Shown here one piece after another: positions 55,238-64,000 of a stretch of 64,000 bases of DNA. The DNA is from Armigeres subalbatus (lineage: Eukaryota; Arthropoda; Insecta; Diptera; Culicidae). Made by a program: the position numbers and the translations under genes. Position 1 is the stretch's first letter. Each line of letters opens with the position of its first letter. Location of the stretch: contig NC_085141.1 of NCBI RefSeq assembly GCF_024139115.2, positions 42,777,065 to 42,841,064 on the forward strand, given 5' to 3'. The notes beneath the pieces are model-generated. The model did no database searches. It was not told where the DNA came from and saw only the letters and a list, made by a program, of their open reading frames with translations.

Positions 55238-57405
55238 TCATATTCCATAGATGCTCGACCAGGTCGTTCTGGAGTTGATAATGAAGCTGCCTGTTGTGAA
55301 CTTTCTTGTATCGATTGAGGAACGTTGTGAAGTTATCTGCTTCTGAATCCAATCTGCTTCTTCAAAGATGTCACATGTCGAATTATTATATGATTCATCT
55401 TCGATAATCATATTGTGAAGTATTATACAAGCACGCATAATGGATTTCAAATCATTCTTATTCCATAGCCGAGCCGGATTTTTAAGTATAGCGAATCGTC
55501 CCATTAACGCTCCAAACGCCCTTTCGACATCCTTTCTGGCCGATTCTTGCTTATCTGCAAAATACTGTGAATGAAAAATACTCTTAGATCTAGTTATTAA
55601 GTAAAAGCAGCGGTGTAAAATAAAACTACGAAAAGTAGTGCGACGACGTATAGCATTTGTTTTACCTTTCTCATATACACTAAGGGAATATATTCATTCC
55701 AAAATCATTTTTTTATAAAAGGCCCGGATACCCATAGTGTTAAATACCAATCGACTCAGTTCTATGAATTGAGGTGATGTGTGTGTGTGTGCACCCACCC
55801 AACAAAATGAAGCAAAAGTGTCACTCATTTTTTAGACACTTATCCTTAATCGATTTGCTTGCAACAAGTTTCATTCGACGCAAAATATTATCCCATTGTT
55901 TCCTATCGAAAATTGTCTAGATCGGACTATGGGCTCAAAAATAATGGCCAAAATACTATTTTTTTAAATGCACGAGAAATGTACCATTACCGCTAGGTAG
56001 ATTAATCAGTTTTTTTTTTTCCAAAACCAAAACTAAAGCCCCAAACGCAATTCGACGGAACAGCGACTGCGGAACAGCGGAAAATTTGACATACAATATA
56101 TGGGTATGTAATATATGGGCCCTCCTTAGCCGAGCGGTAAGACGTGCGGCTACAAAGCAAGACCATGCTGAGGGTGGCTGGGTTCGATTCCCGGTGCCGG
56201 TTTAGACAATTTTCGGATTGGAAATTGTCTCGACTTCCCTGGGCATAAAAGTATCATCGTGTTAGCCTCATGATATACGAATGCAAAAATGGTAACTTGG
56301 CTTAGAAACCTCGCGGTTAATAACTGTGGAAGTGCTTAATCAACACTAAGCTGTGAGGCGGCTTTGTCCCAGTGGGGGATGTAATGCCAATGAGAAGAAG
56401 AAGATATGGGTTAACTGTCAATCCTGCCGTTTCTGTCGCCGTTCCGCTGTATTTCTTGGGATATTTTAAGTGGTGACTACATACCTTGCGCTTCAAACCC
56501 ACTGGTGACGATATTGATTGAACCAGCGTTGCGTGTGGAGGATATATTCCGTCGTCTAAGTAATACCCAGTATTATAGGTACGACCATTTACTTCGAATT
56601 GAACTGGAGGAGTTTTTCCATTGTAATAATTGGAGAACAATGGAGACCTACCCATCACGTTTATATCGTTGTTCGATCCAGGCATACCGAAAAACGCGTG
56701 CCATATCCACAAATCATACGACGCAACGGCCTCTAAGATAATTGTGGGCTTCTTCTCCTTTCCCTTATACTGCCCAGCCCAGGCGCTAGGGCAGTTTTTC
56801 CACTGCCAGTGGCAACAGTCCAACGATCCGAGCATGCCGGGAAATCCCCGTTCTTCACCTACTCTCAGCAAACGCGCAATGTCCTCCTGAGTTGGAGATC
56901 GCAGATATTCATTACCGAAAACTTTCTCCACTGTGCAGCAGAATTCAAGCAGACACTTTCGAGCTGTCGATTCAGCCATTCGTACATATTCATCTATAGC
57001 ATCTGACGGGGAGCCATACGCCAGTTGCCGAATAGCCGCTGTGCACTTCTGAAGACATGACAAGCCCATCTTACCAGTAGCATCCGGTTTTTGTACGAAA
57101 TACGTGTTCGCTTCCATTGCCGAAGAAATTTTAAGAAATAAATTTCGATGCATCCGGAAGCGCCGCCGGAACTGTTTATCGGTATAAACTGGAGTAGTAG
57201 AAAAATAGTCGTTGAATAATCGGATTGCTCCTTCCACTGCGTGTCTGTTAATATTTCCGCTTTTTCCTAGCCGAGATCCTCTTTTATTGTTGTCACCAGA
57301 TGACGAAAATGATCCATGTGCGTATAATAACATCTGTTCCGCGAATTGTTCCTCTTCGTCGCTTGAGTCGGAAAAATAGTGCAATAAAACCGCAGCGTTC
57401 TCCAT
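55238..57405 (-). CDS. PIF/Harbinger transposase, two exons, apparently intact
   Basis: Exon 1 is 57405-56485 (ATG start at 57405), exon 2 is 55564-55238. The intron has GT (in aag-gtatgt) and AG (in ttcacag), and the phases fit, giving 415 residues. DDE catalytic residues are visible: Asp196 in GMLGSLDCCHWQWKNC, Asp247 in PGSNNDINVMGRSPLF, and Glu321 in ARKDVERAFGALMGRF, which is reached only after splicing. Upstream are an acidic N-terminus (SDSSDEEEQ), a basic stretch FRRRFRMHRNLF and a helix-turn-helix-like LQKCTAAIRQLAYGSP. No stop or frameshift was seen. It would cut the element's ends and paste them at a 3-bp target, working with the Myb-like protein. Length is normal for the family. 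The intron holds a SINE. Confidence 0.87.
55565..56484 (-). other. Intron of the Harbinger transposase, with a SINE inside
   Basis: 920 bp, inferred from the joining of two conserved coding blocks and consensus splice sites. Apart from the SINE it is AT-rich, with a short (GT)n run at about 55778-55790. Without the SINE it would be about 630 bp. Confidence 0.75.
56117..56402 (+). mobile_element. Feilai-type SINE in the transposase intron
   Basis: Head gggccctccttagccgagcg, B box ggttcgattcc (56181-56191), tail aatgccaatgagaagaagaa; flanks atatggg on both sides. Antisense to the transposase. It extends the open frame of exon 1 past the splice site in a naive translation; those residues are not part of the protein. 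Confidence 0.9.
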
Positions 57406-57645
57406 TCTCAAATTTTCTCAACAAGCAGCACAGCCTAAAGCTCAACAGTAAAATTTGCGAAAAAAATAAACAAACTACCTTTGCCTGCAATCAAAATAAC
57501 AACTCCGGTGCGAAAACAATATAAGTAAATTGACGATCAAAATAATAACAACCGGTGCGTACATCAGTTGCAAGCCAAATTAGTAACCCTCAAAGTTGCG
57601 ATAATAGCAATGCAAATGACTATTCACTGGTGCGGTTGGGGAGAT

Positions 57646-57944
57646 CATTTTGCGTTGGTCTATTGGACTAAATATCTTTTGTTTCCCGGAGACGAGCCAG
57701 TCTAGGGCTGAAAGTCTCCTTAATAAAGAAACAACAAAAAATCTCAGTTGGTATCGTAGTTGGTTAGAGGGGTTCGTTAAAGTCAATATCCTGTCGAGAA
57801 TATTCACCGTTTTCCTATTATTTATTCTTTTTATGAGCCCATTATTCTTTGGACAATATTGGAGCAATAATTATGTTACATTTTGAAATACCGCAATAAA
57901 TTATTTATTATTATTTACTAAAGTTCCTTTCTTTCAAATATTCA
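57646..57944. other. No gene seen
   Basis: AT-rich, with a 78-codon plus-strand frame (57650-57886) carrying a hydrophobic end but no recognisable domain. Confidence 0.4.
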
Positions 57945-58125
57945 TTCGACGGAACGTCATTCGACTAAATGTATCAAGATAATTCATTCGGAAATCCGAT
58001 TTCGACCCAATTTCCATTCGACCAAATGTCCTATCGACGAAATGTATGAAGATTCTTCATTCAATAATTTGATATCGATTAAATGTCCATTCGACCAAAT
58101 GTCCATTCGACTTCTTCCCATCCCC
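57945..58125. repeat. Short-repeat cluster of ATTCGACCAAATGTC
   Basis: About nine copies of attcga-c/g-aaatgtc-like words in direct orientation with variable spacing. Non-coding; probably the remains of a foldback or MITE arm. Confidence 0.7.
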
Positions 58126-61100
58126 TAAGTATTATGTAATTTGAGAATGTACCCGCAAATTCCACACTTGTTCCCATTGTGCGCTATTTTCCACCAATCG
58201 AATCGATTCAGACCAACAATCATCAGCAGCTTCATCTGCTTATTCTCCGGACTCCGGAGAGGGTTCACGTCGGTTGTATTTTTCGGATCGTAAAACCCGT
58301 GCACCGTGGGGTTTAATCGATGGTCGGTTCATAATTTTTGTGTAAACACGATCAGTAAAACATTCTGGCTCGACTCGTCCCGCATTCAATCCTAAAGATG
58401 ATGGAGACAAATTTTCGACTGAGCCGGGGAGGGAAAACGTTCGAAAGACACCGGCGCCCGTGTTTTACGGCCTCTACCAAATTAAGCAGGTTATGATTTA
58501 CCGTCTCCAAGTCATACGCGCTTTGTCCCATCCGCGACGCGACGATGATGATGACTGTTGTCTCTCTTTGTGGAAACTGTCGGCTCGGGATCAACGCTGT
58601 TCCTCATCGTCCTAGGTTTTGTCGCCGAGCTGGGGGAGATTTTTATCAGTTGATTATTAACTCGGGCGATAAATTTTGAAAGTCAATTGTGTCGCGGGCC
58701 AGGTGTCGGAGTGTTGAGCTTTGTTCTAAGGAAGCTTCGGTTGATTCCGTAAGAAACCTAGTCTGGTTGAAGATACCTCCTGGGGTGCGGCAGAAAACGG
58801 CTGACAAATGTCGGTTATCAATTTTTACTAGCAGTGGAGTGTAGGATTACTTAGCACACGCCAATCGTTCCGCTTTGAGACAACTGATACCCCGGCGGAA
58901 TTGTTGCAGTAAAATTCCGGAGTGACGCATACCGAATGAGACGATATTCTAAATAACATGATGTTTAATATTTTATACACAGTACTTTTAAACATTATTG
59001 CTATTATCGTATGATCACGTAGAGGAAAACGTTTATACCCCAAAAAAATAAATCTTACAATAATTGTATAAAACCTTGGCATATACAATTCTGTAAGAAA
59101 TGTCAGCTTTTCATACAGATATTGGATTAAAATGATACAAAATTGAAAGATTTCCATACAACGATTGTATTGAAATCTTCCGAAATTTTATATGCCAAAT
59201 TGTTATACAGTTTCTATAAGGTTCTTATGCAGAACTATATTAAAATCTGCCATTCACGCGCTGGTAAGGTGTATAAAAACAATCATTTGGACAACCTTAA
59301 CACCTGAGATTTTTACGATTCGTGCTTCAAAAATGTGCTACATTCCACTCAATTTCACGCACTATGTGCTACATACACCTGATGATCAATCTCTCGATCA
59401 AGAATGTGCCCCTAATTTGTTCGTTAATATCCCAGAAAACCAAAAGCACAACACTCCATCCCTCATCAACACGTCTAACGAGCCAATGTTGAAAATGGGA
59501 GGATCCGTCTCCCGGCATGCAGTTTGCCACCGCTTAGAACGAAATCGTGTTCTGCATCCTTGGGATGATGTTTTAGCAGTGAAGGAAACCCAAGCCCTGA
59601 TGCACCGGACTGCTCCCGAGCGCAGTGAGCAGATCAGCAGATCCAATCCGAACCACTCACACCATTAATCATCTAATTAGAGGGAAAACAAACACCGTGT
59701 AAATGCCAAGAACAGCGGACAGGTTGCATGATACGGTTTTGTTTCTGTGCCTTCTCGCCATCGTCGGATGGGATGCCCTTGTGGTGCCTCTTCGCCATTC
59801 GGAGCGTTTAATGGTTTCGAACTTCTTGTAAATTTATGTTTCAAAAATTTTGGAAAATTGATTTATTAGGTTGATTTGTTGGGTTCCCCCGTGAGGTTGG
59901 TCGACCATCATCAGCTCACGCTCGCTTTGTAGGTATTTACCTGCTCATCTTCTTGATTTTTGGCTTATTTCAATTTAGTTTTTCGTTTTTCGGCTTCTAT
60001 GGGGATCCCTCGAGTTGAGGGATTTGAAACAGTTCAGCGAGGGTGTATCATATCATCATCCGAAAAATTCCTGCGCATTAAAAGCCCTACTAGAGCTGAA
60101 AGCATTTGGAATTAAGCGAAGATGTGATTAAAGGTATATCGTTTCGTGATAATCCTTAATTAAAATGCACCTTTTTCTTTCCCTGCTCGTGGGTCGCGGT
60201 GGACGTAGGATTGGAGGCGGGAGAAGTGCAAAAGCTCAGGATAACTAATGTCGGGGGATTTCTCGGAAACCTGAAACTCTGATTCATTTCATCGCGCTCT
60301 TCAGGAGAGGAATGCGCGTGTCCACGGACGTTTTTCGGATTCGGGTCCCATTAATCATCCGGCGATTGAATGTGCACACTTGCAGGGGCAATTAGCCATC
60401 GGAATGATGGCGACTACGACGAAGAAAGCGATTATCATGTGCGGGATATTCGAGCTATCGAGATGGTCAACCCGGGACTCCGTTCTCGAAGATGTCTATC
60501 TTGGCTGATCTTGTAAGTAGATATCAGAATGCGCGATCGCTTGCTCGATGAGAGGTACGTGATAAGTGTTTGCAACTTCCCTGATATCGTACACGCAGTG
60601 AAAAGATAAATAACCATACGAACGTATTTGTGATCAAAAATGCATAACTCATAATCCAATGGTGCTGGTTTTAATCATTTATATAGTTTCACAAAAACCT
60701 GGACATACAAGTTTTTTAAAATCAAACAGTAAATAAAGTAATTACAGTACGATTCATGCAAGCACTCATACTATGCACTCTTCGTAGCGGAACAAGCTGC
60801 TGTGAGTCATTTCTAGCATCCAGAATAATGATGAGTATGTGGCTGACCCATTGGATATGGCATTTCTCTCCCTGGGTCTTACATCCCAGTTGCACATAAT
60901 TTCTTCTTTTCCTGCTCGAATTCCAGTGAGCACGAGCTAATGAAATGAACAAAACACATTTATCTCGTCGCACTCTTTTATTTATTAGTTTATATACGAT
61001 TATAACGATCCAACCAATAATGCACGCGCCTGCTGGCAGGAGGCATACTTTGCTGTTCTGTATCCCGATCTAAACAAGGGTCGCCATCACCATAAGGACC

Positions 61101-62279
61101 GACGAATCATCCTCAAGTCGCCGTGACAACTTTGTTGTCACTCAGCCACAGCTTCGACTCCGACGCCGGGGATGAAACGCTCTCATCTGCCTCCTCTGTA
61201 GGACATGTGAGGTTATGTTATTACAAGGCAGTTAACAGAATCTAATAACCAGCATCCTTTTTCCTTCAACAAGCAAAAGTCGAATGGTGAGGAGACGAAA
61301 ATTAACCCCCGATGTTCGGGGTTACGGTTTGCACCACATGAAGGGCTTTTGTCTCAAAACTGTCGGTCGGTATCGAGTCGTCTTGTTTCGATCGATTTGC
61401 GGAGCAAGCGGGCGGGGTGAACCCGTGTAGGAGGTCGCATCTTTCCACACTTCTCCGAAATAGGTTCTGAATGTTTTTCCTGCCAGCGGCTGCGGCGGCG
61501 GCAAAGCAGAGCCCGGTGTTTGTTTTTGCACTCTTCTGAGATGCCTTTTCTGGTCGGTTCGCTTCGGAGGTCAGAGATTGTATAATGAGATCAACAGGCG
61601 ATCTTTGATTGTTTGACCTATTCTATTTAGACGATAGGTCCTTCCTGGGCAATTAAAAGGTGTGAGCTGACAGTGGAAGTGTGCTAATTTCCACATCCAC
61701 ATGCTTCCGGGTTATTGTGGACCGCCGGCTGGGGGGATGATTACAATGAAATTGAGTTATTGAAGCTAATTTTGGACCTTTTTTGTTTGATGCAATTTAT
61801 GCAGATATTCGCAATGTACATAATTTCCAAACAAAAAACGACCATGTGTTACTTTTTCGAATAAACGGAACATAGAATTTTCAACTGCGTATGAAATTTT
61901 CAATTTTTATTTTATTCAGAAATTGTTTATGCTTTTATTTATCAAGCTGTTAAAAAGTAATTTTTACAGAAACTGATACTTTACCTGATAATTTACCTCT
62001 ACCAAAACATTTCCTCTTATGCGTGGTTCTTCAACACCTCATTATGATAACAAACACCAGTAAGTTTTGTTTTTTTTTTTGTTTATTATAAATCTAAAAG
62101 TTCGTATTACAGATTACAGATTAGTATATTTGTCCTAATTAACAGATTATTATCTTATAGTGAAATATATTATTACAATTTCCAATAACTATCAAATATC
62201 TATCAACAAATATTTAGAAAGTTTTCAGAATTCACGTAAAATACACTCTGTCAAGTTAGCTTAAGACCACCCATATTTT
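58126..62279. other. No gene supported (4.2 kb)
   Basis: The most complex, least repetitive stretch of the window. Short GC-rich patches (about 58230-58310, 61080-61200, 61470-61520) alternate with AT-rich DNA. The longest frame, 59192-59668 (158 codons, plus), has no domain I recognise. A small palindromic repeat at about 59056-59215 (ggcatatacaattctg against its near complement at 59190) may be a MITE. Could be intron or flanking DNA of a host gene outside the window. Confidence 0.5.
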
Positions 62280-62322
62280 GAGAAAAAATCTACAATATTT
62301 AATCAGTTTTAACCCTTTTGTT

Positions 62323-62533
62323 ACCGACAGGGTACCCGGGTACCTTTTTCGTTTTCAAAAGAATTTTGTTTGGGGTTCTAAACATCGCAGGAAATTGAAA
62401 CTCCGTGACATCTTCAAACTCGGCAAAATTAAGGTTTGGGTGGTACGAAAATGGAAATCCAGTAAGGGGGGGCTTGGGGAGGAGCTTCTGAATATTTTTA
62501 CCCCGTAACGTACCGACAGGGTACCCGGGTACC
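62323..62533. repeat. 22-bp direct repeat holding the palindrome GGTACCCGGGTACC
   Basis: accgacagggtacccgggtacc lies at 62323-62344 and 62512-62533, 189 bp apart and identical. The 14-bp core is its own complement. The DNA between shows no coding signal; the frames there (62278-62508, 62355-62612) are weak. Confidence 0.75.
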
Positions 62534-62819
62534 CACGTTTTGTTATGACCATAACTTCGTCAGTTTTCAACCGATTTTGACGATTCCGTTTGCTATAGAT
62601 TAAGAATTTCATCCTCTATCCGATCCATGTCCACATAGGACCAATCCGGATTACCTGGTTACCGGAGTTACGGATTTGCTAGACCATGTCTCAAAAGTGG
62701 AGAAGTTGATCTTATAGAATCCAAATGATGATTTCTTGTATCCTGAGTTACCAGTTTTGCAGAAAACTAGAGGATTATGATTTCCCAACGTATTAGGACC
62801 ACGTGATCATATGGACTCG

Positions 62820-64000
62820 GAACGGAGTGGGCCCTATAGTGGTCGCAAATTTATTCCTGGCAATATGGGTATCAAAATTCTTGAAATTGTTTCGGGAACA
62901 TGTTATTCATATAGTTGAAACCATAGGATGGATATGAACCGGAACAGTCATTCTGGAACAGGTTCCCGGAGGGCCCGTAGTGGCCAAAAACTCTTTTAGA
63001 ATAAACCCTAGCTATATGATCATCAAAATTCTTGAAATTGTTCCGGAAACATGTTTTCCATGTAGTTGAGACCATAGGATGGATATGAACCGTAACGGCA
63101 ATTCTGGAACAAGTTCCCGGAGGGCCCGTAGAGGCCAACAACTCATTTAGAATAAACCGTAGCAATATGAGTATCAAAATTATTGGAATTGTTCCGGAAA
63201 CATGTTTTCCATGTAGTTAAGACCATAGGATGGATGTGAACCGGAATGGTCACTCTGGAACAGGTTCCCGGAGGGCCCGTAGGGGCCAAAAACTCATTTA
63301 GAATAAACCCTAGCTATATGGGCATCAAAATTCTTGGAATTGTTCCGGAAACATATTTTCCATGTAGTTGAGACCATAGGATGGATATGAACCGGAACGG
63401 TCATTCTGGAACAGGTTCCCGGTGGGCCCACTACGTCCAAAAACTCATTTAGAATAAACCCTAGCTATATGGGCATCAAAATTCTTGGAATTGTTCCGGA
63501 AACATATTTTCCATGTAGTTGAGACCATAGGATGGATATGAACCGGAACGGTCATTCTGGAACATGTTCCCGAAGGGCCCGTAGTGGCCAAAAACTCATT
63601 CAGAATAAACCCTAGCTATATGGGCATCAAAATTCTTGGAATTGTTCCGGAAACATATTTTCCATGTAGTTGAGACCATAGGATGGATATGCACCGGAAC
63701 GGTCATCTGGAACATGTTCCCGGAGGGCCCGTAATGGCCAAAAACTCATTTAGAATAAACCCTAGCTATATGGGCATCAAAATTCTTGGAATTGTTCCGG
63801 AAACATATTTTCCATGTAGTTGAGACCATAGGATGGATATGAACCGGAACGGTCATTCTGGAACATGTTCTCGGAGGGCCCGTAATGGCCAAAAACTCAT
63901 TTAGAATAAACCCTAGCAATATGAGTATCAAAATTCTTGGAATTGTTCTGGAAACATATTTTCCATGTAGTTAAGATCATAGGATGGATATCAACTGGAA
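62820..64000. repeat. Satellite array, 151-bp unit, at least eight units, open at window end
   Basis: The word atcaaaatt occurs at 62871, 63022, 63173, 63324, 63475, 63626, 63776 and 63927, a step of 151 bp with one step of 150. Each unit also has ttgttccggaaacat, ccataggatggatatgaacc, ctggaacaggttcccgg and agggcccgta in order. Inner units are more alike than the first ones, as unequal exchange predicts. The 61-101-codon minus-strand frames are translated satellite. Confidence 0.97.

Larger units (their letters stand above)
53702..57645. mobile_element. PIF/Harbinger transposon, two-gene type; boundaries uncertain
   Basis: Holds the pair typical of the superfamily: a DDE transposase and a Myb/SANT-like DNA-binding partner. 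The motif gcaccggt or its complement lies on both sides (about 53713; 57508 and 57551), and words such as gcaccart-g and gttgcta recur at about 52575 and near 57600-57640. So the left end may lie near 52550, with the TA-flanked element inserted inside the terminal repeat. I could not fix a 3-bp target duplication. Confidence 0.75.

Noticed and set aside
59192..59668. 158-codon plus-strand frame as a host gene
   Set aside because: No domain, no homologue known to me, and the start lies in a palindromic repeat. Not enough to call a gene.
1..64000. Integrated RNA-virus sequence, common in Aedes genomes
   Set aside because: I looked through the frames for flavivirus or rhabdovirus-like motifs and saw none; all polymerase motifs here are retroelement RTs.

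Overview
The window looks like repeat-dense nuclear DNA of a culicine mosquito, most probably Aedes. The reasons are tRNA-derived SINEs with the Feilai-type head and (GAA)n tail in several copies, RTE, Jockey and copia retroelements in decay, many TA-flanked or palindromic MITEs, and coding sequence with short spliceosomal introns. I found no host protein gene, no true tRNA or rRNA gene, no bacterial-type operon and no CRISPR array. Nearly everything recognisable is a mobile element or a tandem repeat. The unexplained stretches (2.8-5.6, 14.7-16.7, 38.0-40.4 and 58.1-62.3 kb) look like ordinary AT-rich intergenic or intronic DNA.

Layout. 1-7.5 kb: a 620-bp SINE with target-site duplications, a TA-flanked MITE, and a nest of pogo-like and foldback elements. 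8.1-13.9 kb: two broken copia elements in opposite orientation; the second has an RTE-clade LINE lodged between its gag and RT parts. 16.7-20.0 kb: a near full-length RTE LINE with TSD, broken by frameshifts. 20.8-25.1 kb: degenerate tandem repeats, a split SINE and a second, almost identical 620-bp SINE. 25.8-36.0 kb: a third RTE copy cut twice by DNA transposons, first by a 7.3-kb element with GC-rich ends (26142-33417) and then by a 2.05-kb hAT-type element (33586-35634). Inside the 7.3-kb element a degenerate 12-bp array is itself interrupted by a structurally complete, non-coding LTR retrotransposon (28585-31228) carrying a 14-unit minisatellite. 36-38 kb: foldback elements and MITEs. 40.8-44.5 kb: a second RTE-like LINE cut by a foldback with a 9-10-bp duplication, then a Jockey-clade LINE on the minus strand. 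46.07-50.34 kb: a DNA transposon with roughly 460-500-bp inverted terminal repeats and a decayed transposase of a family I cannot name. 52.5-57.6 kb: a PIF/Harbinger transposon with its two usual genes facing each other tail to tail. The transposase reads as an intact two-exon gene; the Myb-like partner has one nonsense codon; each gene has one intron and each intron holds a Feilai-type SINE. 62.8-64.0 kb: a 151-bp satellite running off the window end.

How the parts work together: the autonomous elements (RTE, Harbinger, the long-TIR element) once supplied enzymes, and the SINEs, MITEs and the LTR element without coding capacity are likely passengers on such enzymes. The nesting gives a relative time order: RTE copy 3, then the 7.3-kb insertion and the hAT insertion in it, with the LTR element inserted into the 12-bp array carried inside the 7.3-kb unit. 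No family was confirmed by a search; names rest on motifs read by eye.
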